Assembly: GCF_004359215.1 (NCBI RefSeq)
Contig: NC_090625.1
Location: 1,063,541 to 1,091,011 of the forward strand
Direction of reading: 5' to 3'
Source of the DNA: Bremia lactucae
Lineage: Eukaryota; Oomycota; Peronosporomycetes; Peronosporales; Peronosporaceae
DNA length: 27,471 nt
The notes below the pieces were generated by a model that ran no database searches, was not told the DNA's origin, and saw only the letters and a list, made by a program, of their open reading frames with translations. The position numbers and the translations under genes are program-made. This document shows, piece after piece, positions 17,089-27,263 of this stretch (the first letter of the stretch is position 1; every line of letters starts with the position of its first letter).

Positions 17089-18310
17089 GTGGCGGTAGCC
17101 GGCGAGCTGGCAGGAAGTCAAGCGTCGCATGAACCGGCACATTGCCTAGATCCTGGTGCGGTTGGAAGGGGTGCGTTAGCCAGAAGAGGTACGACACCCT
17201 CTTCCCAGTCAAAGGTCGTGGTGGCCCAAAGAACGAGTACCCGACAGATTAAAACGATCAAAGGCACGTCTAAACGAGTGACCTTTGGATCAGTTCCTAA
17301 TAAAGAGGACGGGCCTTCGAACGAGGTGTTCGCGGCCGTCAAAGACCAAATTGCGGATGCATCCTCAGTTGAGGTGCTCCGGCAAGACTTTAAATCTGCC
17401 GAGGATATAGTAAATCTCCCGGAGATGTCGTGGAATCTGTTCCTTGCCGAATTAAAGGAAGGAAAGATCAACGAAATAGTCACACCAGTTCGAGAAGAGA
17501 ACTTGGTGGACTGTTGCTCGTCGTCCATAATGAACGAGAGCGTTCTAGAAACGGACAAAAATAAACGGTTCGCTGCTCAAGGCTGGGATGCCTTGAGAGA
17601 CAGTCCGTTCTTTAAGGTTCTGTGGAAACATCGTGATGTGTTCCTAGAAGAAGTGCCGAGCCGCCTACCAGCAGATAGGGGCATCGGGAACGAGATAGAC
17701 CTCAAACCTGGCACCAAGTATTGTGTGACCAGGCAATGGCCGTTGCCGAAAGAGCAAGTAGATTATATCGATGAGTTCTTCGACAAGCGAGCCAAGGCGG
17801 GACATGTGCGTGAGAGCAAATCGCCTCACTGCAGCCCGACCTTTTGTGTGCGTAAAGCCACAGGTGGATGGCGCGTGATTAATGCTTACAATAAACTGAA
17901 CACGGCGACTATACGGCGCAACCGCCAATCCCGCGGAAAGATGTCTTGTTGAACTCCATGGGAAAGTCAACTATCGTTTCCGCGTTGGGTTTGAAGGCTG
18001 GCTACTATCAGGTACTCATGAGTGAGTTCAATGTAGCCAAAACAGCTGTAAGTACCCCGAGCGGTTTGCTTTGGAAGTGGCTTGTAATGCCCCAGATTTT
18101 GAAGTCCCACCAGCGACAATTACCCGAGTGGTGGCTCACTTGATGCATCAGCACCGTGCCTACGCGCCCCATTACTTTGACGATGTATTCGTGCATAGTA
18201 TGGCCGAGGACGGGCTGAGTGCAATAGAGTCGCACAAGCGTAATTTAGACGCTGTGTTGCAGACTTTGAAGGACGCCGAATTGACGTCAATTTGCAAAAG
18301 TGCGTCGTAG
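17089..18310 (+). pseudogene. E2 pol linker and reverse transcriptase, copy 2
   Basis: The linker and RT start are as in copy 1 to ATGGWRVINAYNKLNTATI. A shift near 17915 then leads to SMGKSTIVSALGLKAGYYQV, TAVSTPSGLLWKWLVMPQ, and a lesion where LSNAPATFNR is expected. PPATITRVVAHLMHQHRAYA then HYFDDVFVHS follows, with the YFDD catalytic box near 18172-18190, and ESHKRNLDAVLQTLKDAEL. The first palm Asp (usually SxxDLxxGYxQ) reads ALGLKAGYYQ, so the Asp is lost to Gly. The thumb is broken by frameshift at 18300. Confidence 0.78.
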
Positions 18311-18835
18311 GGGTCCCCGAGATACCTGTGCTAGGCTGCATCGTAGGTACACATACGAGCAGACCCAGACAAGGTAAATTCAATAAAGGAATGGCCAATC
18401 CCACGGCATGTGAAGGATTTGCGCCAACTCTTAGGGCTCGTTAATTACATGCATAAATATAGCAAGAATTATGTTGAGCAAACTAAACCATTATCTGATC
18501 TCCTCAAAAAGGACGCAGAATGGGTTTGGTTAAGAGAACAAGCTGATGCGTTCACATCAGTAAAGCAATCTCTTGTAGAGGCACCGGTCTTGGCAATGCC
18601 AGACGCGGATAAGCCCTTTAGCGTCGTCTGCGATGCAAGTATTTTGCAATCGGCAGCGCTCTCATGCAGAAGGATGACGACGGCGTTGACCGTGTCATCT
18701 CTTATCAGTCCCAGCTTTTAAAGCCGCGGAACTGAATTACCCTGTGCATGACAAAGGGCTACTTTTAAGTAAGTACGCTCTTGTAAAGTTTTGCATGTCG
18801 AATGTCTTGGCTGACGCTTAATTGCGCAGACCAGA
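18311..18835 (+). pseudogene. E2 RT thumb/connection and internally deleted RNase H
   Basis: PVLGCIVGTHTSRPDPDK, EWPIPRHVKDLRQLLGLVNY, KYSKNYVEQTKPLSDLLKKD, QSLVEAPVLAMPDADKPFSV, VCDAS (first catalytic Asp). A frameshift follows, then NYPVHDKGLLLSKYALVKF, where the usual catalytic Glu of DKELL is Gly. Immediately after comes MSNVLADA, a stop, and RRPDFE. The segment that should hold YTDHASL (the third acidic residue) is absent, so roughly 60 residues are deleted. Not functional. Confidence 0.72.
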
Positions 18836-18889
18836 CTTCGAGATAATTCACCAGAAAAGTGTGTCTAGTGCTAAAGCACAATTCAGCCG

Positions 18890-19705
18890 TCAACGTTGAT
18901 AGCCATGAAGGTATACTACGTGACGAGCTCATTAGCCTCTGAAATAAAAGAGAGGTACAGTCATGAGACCATTGTCGCCTACTGTTAGATCACTTTGGTG
19001 GACGAAAGGTAACCATTCCGTCGCACCTGAAAGCTATGCTAAATCGCTTTAGCTACAGCGATGGCCTTTTATGGCATCTGCTGTCACCTTGTGATCCCTT
19101 GAAAATCTATGTGCCTCATGACACCGGTCTCAAGCTAATGATCCTTCACGAGCTTCATGATGCGCCATCTAGTGGACATCTGGGCCGTGAAAAGACATTC
19201 TTACGAGTGTCAGAGAAATATTGGTGGTCACACCTATATAGATGGGTGGCCAACTATATTCGCTCTTTCGAACAGTGTCAGCGCATTAAGCCTGCACCGT
19301 TCAGCAGTGCGCCACTGATCCGCTACCGATTCTACCAACTGTTGGAAGTTAGTAAGCCTGGACTTCATGTAAGGCCTGTCGCCCGATTACTAGGATCGGG
19401 CGGGACTCGTCCTCTTTTTATCGGTGCATTTAGCACCATGTAAAACATCGATTACATGCAAGGAGGCAGCTCTCTTGTTCCTGGATCCTGTTTACCGACA
19501 ACACGGGATACCCGAGTCCATAGTATCGGACCGGGATTTACATGTTACGTCTGGTTTTTGGCGACATGTGTTTGAGCTGCTTGGTAGCAAGCTCCACATG
19601 TCGACCGCAGATCATCCCCAGACCGATGGCCAAACCGAACGTGCCGATCGGTTCGTGGCGGATGTCTTACGCACGATAGCAACTCCCAAAGAATGAAGCA
19701 AACAA
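18890..19705 (+). pseudogene. E2 integrase (zinc domain and catalytic core)
   Basis: Zinc domain: ILHELHDAPSSGHLGREKTF (H-x6-H) … WVANYIRSFEQCQRIKPAP. The first Cys of the CxxC pair is Phe, so HHCC is incomplete. A shift near 19330-19440 destroys the segment with the first catalytic Asp: LFIGAFSTM stands where E1 has VFVDRFSKM. Core remnant: GIPESIVSDRDLHVTSGFW, KLHMSTADHPQTDGQTERAD. D and E remain with 35 residues between. Stops at 19441 and 19694. Confidence 0.78.
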
Positions 19706-20390
19706 TTTGCCCTTTGTGGAGTTCGCTATAAATAACAGTGTCTACGCCAGTATGGGTGAGACACCGTTTTATATTAACGGAAGCGCCATCCCCGGACGCC
19801 AGTCGCGTTTGTGCGCAACCCGAGTCTTAGTTGGGGTAGGGCCCTTCACAGTGCTCGGTGCGAAAGAGGGGTATAGTTTCGTCAATATGACGATGACCCG
19901 CGAGGGTATTATCTCAACGACAGAAACTTGCCCTAGTGACCCTGCCAGTTTAGCAGTGGTCAATAAAACTACGCCAACTGACCGACCCCTCGGTGGTTTC
20001 ATAGGCGAGTTTGATGCTAAAAGCGTGAGCGAGGCTCAGCGCTTTGTGGATGAGCGATTAGCAATCACACGAAGAGTCCGTGAAGCGTTGACAAGCGCAC
20101 AGGACAAGCAAAAAGAATATGCGGATCGAAATGGTCGCAAAATAACGAACGCTATAGAGTGGGTGAAAAAGTACTTTTAAGTACTGCTACCCTACCTAAA
20201 AATGCAATTTCTATACTACCTGGAGGTACTACGAAGTTGTTGCCGCGTTTCATTGGGCCCTTTACGGTGGTAGAAGAGTTGGATCCTTAAATTATAGGCT
20301 CACATTTTCTTCGTAAGACGCACCCTATATTTAACGTGGTCGTCTGAAACGGTATGTAGGCCCAAATGAGGTCACATAGCCCATCCATCT
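19706..20390 (+). pseudogene. E2 pol C-terminal region after the integrase core
   Basis: FVEFAINNSVYASMGETPFY then ING continues the integrase. A long open frame to 20178 carries PLGGFIGEFDAKSVSEAQRF and AITRRVREALTSAQDKQKEY. In other frames come GGTTKLLPRFIGPFTVVEEL and THPIFNVVRLKRYVGP, the post-integrase barrel seen in this family. No clear chromodomain follows; the tail instead runs antisense into the end of the aORF. Several stops and shifts. Confidence 0.7.
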
Positions 20391-21897
20391 AAGGAGACCG
20401 ATGGTGACGCCGACTTTGTGTCGAGCGTCGTTCGGGTGAAAAGGATGTAAAAAGGCGAAAAACTTCCAGCCGACCGAATCCTACGAATAGGACTCGGAGA
20501 GCGAGGGAAATCACGCGAGGAACGCGGATCCCTCTGCAATATTTCTCCAGAAGGTCCAAGCGAGTCTTCAGGCATTCATTGCCCCGACGAGCCGTTGCTC
20601 GGAGATCATAAAGATCCGAGGTCAGTTGCAAGACTTGACCTTCGAGATCCACAATACGTCGTTCAATAGCGCTTAACGCCAGCGACTAAACGGACGAAGG
20701 TAAGGCAGCCGCAAGTAGGAGGGCGAGATCGCCACTCCTATCGGGCGCCGCCTGCACTGATGGATGCGGGGGGAAATAATGCTTACTTGTTGGAAGGTTG
20801 CTTGCCCACCGCTCCGTGAGGCAAAGGAATCAGATCCTCGTCCTACGGAGAGGTTACCCGAAACGTTTTGACTCTTGGGAACCGATCGATACCCTAGTAT
20901 TGATGTGCCCGGCTTGGTGACTGCCTATGAAAAGGAGCCCCAGCTGAGGCCTCTTTGCGAGTCCTAAATGAACTAGCAGAAGCAGCGTTGTAAGAAGAAA
21001 CAAGGTACAGTACCGCCCATGATTTCTTTCACACGCAAGTAGGCGAATTTGATTCGCAGCAACCGCTGTTTCATCGCATCGGAATGCGGCGCAGGAATTC
21101 CGCCTCGTATTGGTCGGGCGTTTAATTTGAACGCAACACGACCGGGATCGAAAACAAACGCCGAAGCGATTTTCTATGTGACTTCCATGCTTTAAAGACG
21201 CCATAATATTTATGAGCGTCTAGAAGAGCGCGCTCTTGAAGCGACGCTCTAGGAGCGACGCTCTTGGCCCGTTTAAACGAGGCCATTGAGCTTGGTGGGG
21301 CATCGGTGATATGCCACGCGTCACATAGCCACGTTCTAAACGACTGCCTTGTGACACCGACTGAGCAGGTTCAAATGTCGTCGGCGGAGCTTAAGGCTCA
21401 GAATCCTCAATATCAGAACCATCATGGATAATGGTCTGAGCATAAGGCGTTGTTTTACTAAACGAAGAAGCGGCTGCGCCTATATGGGCAGCGCTCTCAT
21501 TCACGGTCGCTGCGCTATCCAGCGCAGACGACGAAACATCATTCGTAAGTTTGGCTGTCTCCGTGTTGTGAGCAATAAGAGACGTTTGGATCGGCAATAA
21601 TGCGCCATCATCCTTTATCATGAGCTCGTTGTCCGCATCACTACTATGAGATGACGGCAACGGTGTCGACTCATTGTAGTCGACAATGAGCGACGGATCA
21701 ACATCCTCGCTATTAACGTGGGATGGATCCTTGAGCCCGATTAACTCAACAGCAGCAGTAGCTGTCGGCGTTTCGACTAAGGCACTGGACGCGGCCAGCG
21801 AGTTAACGCGGCTCGTGCGCTTAGTGCGAGGTTGAGTGGGCGTCTTCGCAGACGACCCATCAACGTGGCCTTTTTTCGGTGGCATCTTTGGCGCCAC
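20389..21897 (-). pseudogene. aORF of E2 (antisense, between pol and 3' LTR)
   Basis: It starts at ATG 21897 (MAPKMPPKKGHVDGSSAKTP), with a basic N-terminus that could act as a nuclear signal. The first frame of 168 aa is Ser/Ala/Thr-rich, contains VDPSLIVDYNES (compare DPSLEVD in E0 and PPLEVDYDCES in E1) and ends in HDGSDIEDSEP at 21391 (compare DSDDEDD in E1). Further homology is patchy: AHKYYGVFKAWKSH near 21190 sits where E1 has the QAWSAFIRN segment. At 20389-20652 a heptad-like region (VDLEGQVLQLTSDLYDLRA) parallels the VDLEST coiled coil of E1. The CPCC box is not found. Several frames are needed, so it is inactive. Homology to the E1/E3 aORF is likely but not proven. Confidence 0.5.
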
Positions 21898-22000
21898 GTA
21901 TGGAAACCCGTGCGCTAGAGTGATTGAGTGAACTAGCGACGCCTGAAGCTGCTCGCAGCTCCTCCATCCTCTTTGACGAATTTAAATGAAATCGTTCTTT

Positions 22001-22014
22001 AAGGGAGGGGATGG
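22001..22014 (+). other. Polypurine tract of E2
   Basis: AAGGGAGGGGATGG directly before the 3' LTR start TGTATCGGGC. It confirms that E2 gag-pol runs on the + strand and the ORF at 20389-21897 is antisense. Confidence 0.8.
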
Positions 22015-22569
22015 TGTATCGGGCTAAAGTTGCCCTAATGTTAAACAGTCCCCGTTATGTACACTTGGTGTACTAAAGGGGATGGTCAATTACTTAAATA
22101 AAGTAATTAGGCCCATTACTTGGGTGTGGTTCACATTGCGAACCAGCCCTTGTGTATGTGATGCACATAGGTGCATTCACACAAGGAGGGATGACGCCTA
22201 GCGACATCCGTGACGACGGCTAGTGTCATCCGTTACGCAAGGTATCTAAAAAGATACGTTCGCAACACATATAAGTGTTATCTACAGAGATGACATTTTT
22301 GATTGGTAGAAACAGGTATTTATATTTAATACGATTAAATATAAACTAGTCTGATAACTACTTCCTACTTGGTAAGTGCGCACGAGGAGCCGGATTACCG
22401 CTCCCGTAACGACACTTTACTATAGTACTTAGTGCGTTGGGTGAGGTCGCTAAGGCGCCCACCACAACTACCTCACTGCACGTAGGAGAAGACGGTCTAA
22501 CCGCTTCTTCGCTGTGCTAGGGCGCGAACTTAAGTAGAGCGTGGCCGCATTAAGACGTGCCCGCATACA
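22015..22569 (+). repeat. 3' LTR of E2 (LTR family 2), 555 bp
   Basis: TGTATCGGGC…GTGCCCGCATACA, matching 13133-13686 base for base over most of the length with scattered changes (start GTAACGGTC against GTATCGGGC, end CTTCA against ATACA). It is followed by TGGTG, the right copy of the target duplication. Confidence 0.88.
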
Positions 22570-22574
22570 TGGTG
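22570..22574. repeat. Target site duplication of E2, right copy
   Basis: TGGTG, identical to 13128-13132. Confidence 0.8.
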
Positions 22575-22745
22575 GGCGCCGAAGCGACTTCACCCAAGAA
22601 CTAAGTACCTTAGTACAAGTGTCGGCACGGAAGCGGTGATCCGGCTTCACGTGCGCACTTATTAACGAGGAAGTAGTTTTAAGACTGCTTTATATTTAAT
22701 CGAATTAAAAATAACTATTTTTAAGTAATCAGTGGATGCCACCTG
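22570..22745 (-). repeat. Right part of the old family-2 LTR split by E2
   Basis: GGGCGCCGAAGCGACTTCAC onward is about 80% the reverse complement of 22358-22462 in the adjacent 3' LTR. Joined to 13062-13132 across the TSD it restores an uninterrupted old LTR in - orientation. As a side effect the E2 3' LTR and this piece can form a long imperfect hairpin (about 22322-22710). The right end is blurred. Confidence 0.65.
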
Positions 22746-22802
22746 TAATGGGGCGCTTTCACTAGTACTGGTAAGTACTAGTTAACCTTACACTGATTAC
22801 AG

Positions 22803-23191
22803 TGTAGGTAGGGTGCCTCGAAACGACAAGTAAAGAAGGGTCTTAAGCTCAAAGGTCTTGACTAAGTCTTTAGAATAGAGAAAAATTAAGACTATAGTAT
22901 ACAAGTTTCTAACGCAACGATCTTCTATCTACTACTGAACTTAATATATTATTATCTAACTAAGTATGGCGCCTCTTTGCGCACCGCACAATCGTGTCTT
23001 ACAACGATTGGCGGGGTTGATTTAGACTTAAATCAACCAATCAGAAGAGTTAATGTCTTATTGCATCAATAATATCAAATTTGATATTTTTGGAACTATT
23101 TAAGTCAAATTAATAAAGAAAACAATTTTTGTACTTATTTTCTTATTTCCTCTTATTGTAAGTAATACTTGGAACGGGACACCCCGTTACA
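22803..23191 (-). repeat. 3' LTR of E3, about 389 bp
   Basis: On the - strand it starts TGTAACGGGGTGTCCCGTTCC right after a PPT and ends near CACCCTACCTACA. The first bases agree with family 1, but the body differs enough that I treat it as a related LTR. The 3' border is estimated from the TG...CA rule and is uncertain. Confidence 0.65.
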
Positions 23192-23210
23192 TCACCCCTC
23201 CCCCTTAAAC
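23192..23210 (-). other. Polypurine tract of E3
   Basis: On the - strand GTTTAAGGGGGAGGGGTGA, then the LTR start. It sets E3 gag-pol on the - strand. Confidence 0.8.
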
Positions 23211-23292
23211 AACAGTCACTTTAGTGCTTGATGATGGGTGACAGGAAATATTATTATGTCATTCCCTGAAATTAGCATTATTGGTTTTAATA

Positions 23293-23364
23293 AAAATACC
23301 GATTTTTATTTAATCAAAATACCGATTTTATTTACATTGTGATCATAATCAAAATACCGATTTT
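23293..23364 (+). repeat. Three copies of AAAATACCGATTTT upstream of the E3 aORF
   Basis: The 14-mer occurs at 23293-23306, 23316-23329 and 23351-23364, between the PPT and the aORF start at 23396. It is nearly self-complementary (AAAAT…ATTTT). It could be a protein-binding array for an antisense promoter, or a small tandem expansion. I did not see it at the same place in E0 or E1. Confidence 0.55.
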
Positions 23365-23395
23365 GCTTGCATTCTTGATTTTGACCGTAATCAAG

Positions 23396-25102
23396 ATGGT
23401 GACAAACAAGTCTGTGCGCGCGGGCCGCGACGACGGTTAGCTGGCAGCTGCACAGATCGGTGTAGCTGTCAGTAAGGAAAATGTTTCATTAGTCTACTGC
23501 GGGAGATATGTCAACTCTTACTCCCACTGGAGGTGATTGAGGTATGTCGTGACGGTGACAAGTCGTCTGCTACACCAATTGTACGTGACTGATCCAAGTC
23601 ACCTGCATCGCCGACTAAGTGGCGACTGAGAAGGCCGCCGGATCACCCGGGGCCGAGTCCGTTAAACCTTTGGGTTTTAACGTGACTACCAAAGAGGTGA
23701 TAACGAGGTTGTTTAACTCTTCGGACCTCTTTGGTGGGGTGTCATCATCAGATAACTCCGAGGGCGATGACCACTACAATGACGTTAATATGCGTCATTA
23801 GGAACTACGTGGTCGCGAAGGTAATAGTGCTGCTGGTGCTGCTAATTTGCATCACCAGAAAAGGAGTAAATCTAGGGATCGCTCCCAGGGCCAAGTTAAC
23901 ATTAACTTTAACATGAGCCAACAGGAGAGGTGCTGCAATACGCTGCGATTCTGAAAAGAGACCTTGGTTACCCTCTAAGAGAAACCTCATTCGTTGATCT
24001 GGTATGACCAACGATCAATATCATATTCTGTTATTCGACTCAATCAGGCTTCACAAGCCTGGTGAGGATGAAACGGTAGTTTTTATCGATTCCTTTTACC
24101 AGCATCGGTGGAAAACTTAGAAACGGGCAAAGGATGTCAAACCTTTGTTCCAAGCTTGGACAGCCTATGTACAGAATGCAAAAAAACATAGGCCGTCAGG
24201 TCTGGCTTGACAAGCTAAACGCTTTCCGTGAGCGGTACGAGAAACAGACCGTACTCGGCACGCTATAAGTTGCAACGTTTGTCTAGAGAGGCAGGGAAGT
24301 CTTGCCCCGCGTCGGGGGACTCATGCCCATGCTGCTTTAAGGGTGCAGGTCATGCACTTAAGGAAGCGTATTCCTTCAAAGATCCCCATTGGAGGACTCT
24401 CATCTCTTACGAGATGCGTCAAGGGATTGAGAACATCCAACGTTTTATGAGTGCGGGAAGCGCTCTTTCTCCGATGGACCTTCTGCCGACGAGGATGAGT
24501 GTACTGCAAGACGAGAACGGAAACGTCCAACATCAGTTGGGAACGAGGCTCCTAACTATCATGCGAGGGCGGATACCCTCTCCAACGAACGAGATAACTC
24601 GTTCAAACCCTCATGCCTCACGGTGGTTAAGATACTTTCAACAAGAAAGCGCTTCTCACCACCTAAATCTATCAATGGAGGGGGAGGGGGAGCAAACATC
24701 GGGTTCGCCTCATTTGACGAGCCCGAATCAACATCGTGAATAAGATCACACCCTTTTTTATGGGAGAATCTTGGTCCAAGCAATCCTGTCACCGCGCGTT
24801 AGCGGTGACGGTCGATAATGTTCCTCGTGACCAGTTGAAAAGTTGTGCGCAGATTGCGACTAATCAGCTGTCAAACGAAAGACACATCGGTCCCTTCTAA
24901 AGGAGCTGTTAACAGCTTGTTAGAAGATCTCTTCCTTGAAGGAATCGTCTGGTTCAAGAGCATCACCCTGTTGCATGACAATAAGTCTTTGGCTTGGAAC
25001 CATCAGGCTTTGGCTGATGCCTTTGACCGTTCTGGTGTAATCCGGAATTGGAAGAAGCCTTGTACTAATGGTACGGGCGGCGACGCCTACTGTCTACGGT
25101 AA
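23396..25102 (+). pseudogene. aORF of E3
   Basis: The start ATG 23396 (MVTNKSVRAG) aligns with E1 (MVNKSM), but a stop follows after 14 codons. A later frame (MATEKAAGSP, 23619) contains the acidic SSDNSEGDDHYND. After several shifts come SFYQHRWKT and QAWTAYVQN near 24080-24180. The frame 24228-24743 carries YKLQRLSREAGKSC, GDSCPCC at 24318-24335, then KEAYSF, ISYEMRQGIENIQ. FSDGPS appears one frame over. Then comes a glycine run (SINGGGGGANIGF) and, at 25020-25102, FDRSGVIRNWKKPCTNGTGG. The order matches the E1 aORF throughout. No function is recognised. The copy is decayed, but its divergence from E1 shows the protein frame was kept for some time. Confidence 0.66.
24430..25080 (-). pseudogene. 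E3 pol C-terminal tail and chromodomain
   Basis: - strand: RPYH, a stop, YKASSNSGLHQNGQ near 25040-25080, corresponding to the E1 RPYHQ segment; a Pro-rich stretch APPPPPLIDLGGEKRFLVES near 24640-24700; then after a shift GIPPSHDS, a stop, EPRSQLMLDVSVLVLQYTHP near 24480-24570. This is the chromodomain pattern Y-L-V-R-W-x-G-x-P-P-S-H-D-S-W-E-P with the W changed to a stop. It lies antisense to the aORF, in the same relation as in E1. Confidence 0.7.
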
Positions 25103-25232
25103 ATTTATCAAAGCATGTAGTGACGAATGTAGGCAGTAATAAATTACTGCCCAGGCCGATATACCTGGGCAGTAATTTATTACTGCCTACATTCGTCACG
25201 ACATGCTTTGGTAATTTACCGTAGACAGTAGG
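25086..25232. repeat. Foldback: 70-nt inverted arms with 8-nt loop inside E3 pol
   Basis: Arms 25086-25155 and 25164-25232 differ at about three positions; the loop is 25156-25163. Both arms read the same pol segment: in the right arm on the - strand STVN…PKHVVTNVGSNKLLPRYI, in the left arm on the + strand STVNLSKHVVTNVGSNKLLP. So this is an inverted duplication of pol coding sequence with loss of the part that should follow (ELPRRMR…FYVG), not an independent transposon. Confidence 0.85.
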
Positions 25233-26580
25233 ACTAGGTCATTAATATTAAATAAAAGAATGTTCGCTCTTCCATTTTTGTCAGAGTACGTTTTTGTCGG
25301 CTAACCGCATCAGCGCTGGAATCCTGTACGAAACGGACCACTGCTTCTCTAGCCAACAGGAAATCACCTGCTGACTCGGTTTTGTTTTTGTTTTCAGTGC
25401 GACCATCTCGCACTGCGGAGACATCGACCTATCTCTTATTGAGAATATTTTCGTTCTCATTAATAATATTAATTTCGATGCTTAGTCGTTCAGCATCGTT
25501 GTCAAAGTCAGTAATAGCGTTATTGTTATTCCTACTTCAATGTTAATTTGATCAACATTGGTATCCTCCGCATTGACCTTAGTGGTAATGAGTGATGAGC
25601 AAGAGCTAGAAGGTTCTTTGCTCGATTGGGTACTTCCCCCTTCGTATAAGAGTCACTCTGAAGCAAGATAAATATACGAGGTTGGCGCAAGCTATTCAAG
25701 AAAAATGGTGTATGCTTTGTAGAAGCATGCACTGAATTGTTTCTGGAAAATTCTTCCATCGGCAAGAGCTTGCTCTAACTCTTAAGAGAGTGGACATATC
25801 CGCGAAGTAACTCTTCAAGAATTTGGTTTGCACACTTCGTCTGACCATCTGTTTCAGAATGATCAGAAGTTGACATTTTCAACTGTGCTCCAAGTGATTT
25901 GAACAGTGTTTGCCAAAATTCCGCCGTGAATCTAGGGTCTCGATCTGAGACCATTTCGCGGGGTAACCATGAAGTCGAAATATCGTGTCGGCTGAAACGA
26001 CCCGGGGACGGCAGCAAGATGTACCATCTTGCTTAAACGGTCAACAAAACCAAGAATACCAATATTCTTGTGGGTGTCTTCGTTGATTCCGAAGCCGAAG
26101 TCCATAGATACGAACTGTCATCACTCTGCCGGAACAAACAAACGCTGTAACGGAGCACGTGATGCAGTTCTGGGCTTTATCCGTTGACAAACTTCGCAAG
26201 CACGTATGTACTTGCGGACGAACTCTTTCTGGCGTGGCCAGTAGAAGTCGCGACTTCTCGTGAGATAAGTCTTTTCACGCCCACGATGCTTACTTATTGG
26301 TGCATCGTGGTACTCGTACATGATGCGTAATCGCAAATCATTATGGGTGGGGATGTCGACACACGACGTGTGTCGACAGCAATAGCTTTATAATACAATT
26401 AACCATTGCGTGCTGTATATCGATCTGTTGAGGATCGATAAATTTCGACAATCCTTTTAAGCACTGTTGGGATGGATTTCTAAGGTAATCCATCAACCCT
26501 TAAGAGCCTTATCTTCTTGATAAGCTCTCTTACATCGTCGAGTAATGTTGACGACGGAACACTTATTGTTGCAAAAGTGG
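25233..26580 (-). pseudogene. E3 integrase
   Basis: - strand: SVPSSTLLDDVRE; zinc domain at 26121-26336 with MYEYHDAPISKHRGREKTYL … KYIRACEVCQRIKP, a complete HHCC; core fragment at 25775-26017 with REMVSDRDPRFTAEFW and KMSTSDHSETDGQTKCANQ. The catalytic Glu (35 residues after the Asp) is Lys. The first Asp segment is in another frame (GFVDR near 26035). Then FSRNNSVHASTKHTPFFLNS and a linker to the foldback. Unlike E1, integrase and RNase H are on the same strand, giving the ancestral order. Confidence 0.8.
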
Positions 26581-26589
26581 CCTTATGCT

Positions 26590-27250
26590 CGCTGTTGATT
26601 TGCGCAGCCGGATCAAAATCGGGCCGGCGCTAAAAGGCATCAGCGACGACGTTGAGTCGTCCTAATTTTTTTATACTCCACGGAGACGTTATCCACCGCG
26701 AAGAAAGACAATCATCTCGCCGTTCTTTGCGAGAAGTGTTGACTGTTACGGCCGTGTGTAAAGACGTACGGTCCGTATATAGAATGAACGGTCTATCTTC
26801 CAAGAGATATACCCTAAACTTAGCCAGTGCATATTTCATGGCAAGGAGTTCCTTGTCAAGCACTGGATATTGCGTTCAGCTGGTTGAAGCTGACGCGATT
26901 GATTACAAACGACGCGCTCTGCGCCATTTGTGTCATATTACATTTAAACACAGCCGATTCCAAATCGCTGGCGTCACAGACCACATGAATTGGTCGGTCG
27001 TTGTCAGCAATCGCCAGGATTGGCGATGCATCAAGCTTCTCTTATTACTCTCGAAGGAACGCTGGCTAACAGCGTTCCACGACCACTTCACATTTTTGTT
27101 TATCAAAGAAGAAAGATGTACTGTCATTTCGGCATAATTGCCTGAGTACTTGTGCAGGTACGCCGCTAAACCGAGGAACTTTACATTGACTGGCACAGGC
27201 AACTCGGTGATTGCCTTGATCTTTCCTGGATCTATGGGTACACCATGTTA
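26590..27250 (-). pseudogene. E3 RT thumb/connection and RNase H
   Basis: - strand: DPGKIKAITELPVPVNVK, LGLAAYLHKYSGNYAEMTVH, LSSLINKNVKWSWNAVSQRS; RNase H in pieces with QFMWSVTPAIWN (frameshifted CDASDF), DKELLAMKYALAKFRVYLLE and FILYTDRTSLHTA, then LGRLNVVADAF and a stop before RRPDFDPAAQ. The Glu and the second Asp are visible; the first Asp is lost in the shift. It ends at an inverted junction near 27250. Confidence 0.78.
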
Positions 27251-27263
27251 ACTCACGATGTAC

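Larger units (their letters stand above)
16266..17888. repeat. Unit 2 of the 1.62-kb direct repeat (partner 14643-16264)
   Basis: The right unit continues into the rest of RT, the left unit into the rest of gag. The overlap fits two contigs of one element placed in sequence, or a real duplication. Confidence 0.85.

Noticed and set aside
20854..21204. 116-aa - strand ORF with a hydrophobic run, possibly a membrane protein
   Set aside because: The Leu-rich run lies in one of several frames of the decayed aORF. The better-matching frame (FKAWKSH) breaks across it.
22322..22710. Giant stem-loop as a built-in feature of the family-2 LTR
   Set aside because: The right arm lies outside the LTR, beyond the TSD, and is part of the older LTR into which E2 inserted.
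25086..25232. MITE or microRNA precursor hairpin
   Set aside because: Both arms are pol coding sequence continuing into the E3 integrase, with no terminal repeat or target duplication of their own. A foldback of pol explains it better.
26652..27137. 161-aa + strand ORF
   Set aside because: It is the shadow of the RNase H region, whose conserved motifs are on the - strand.
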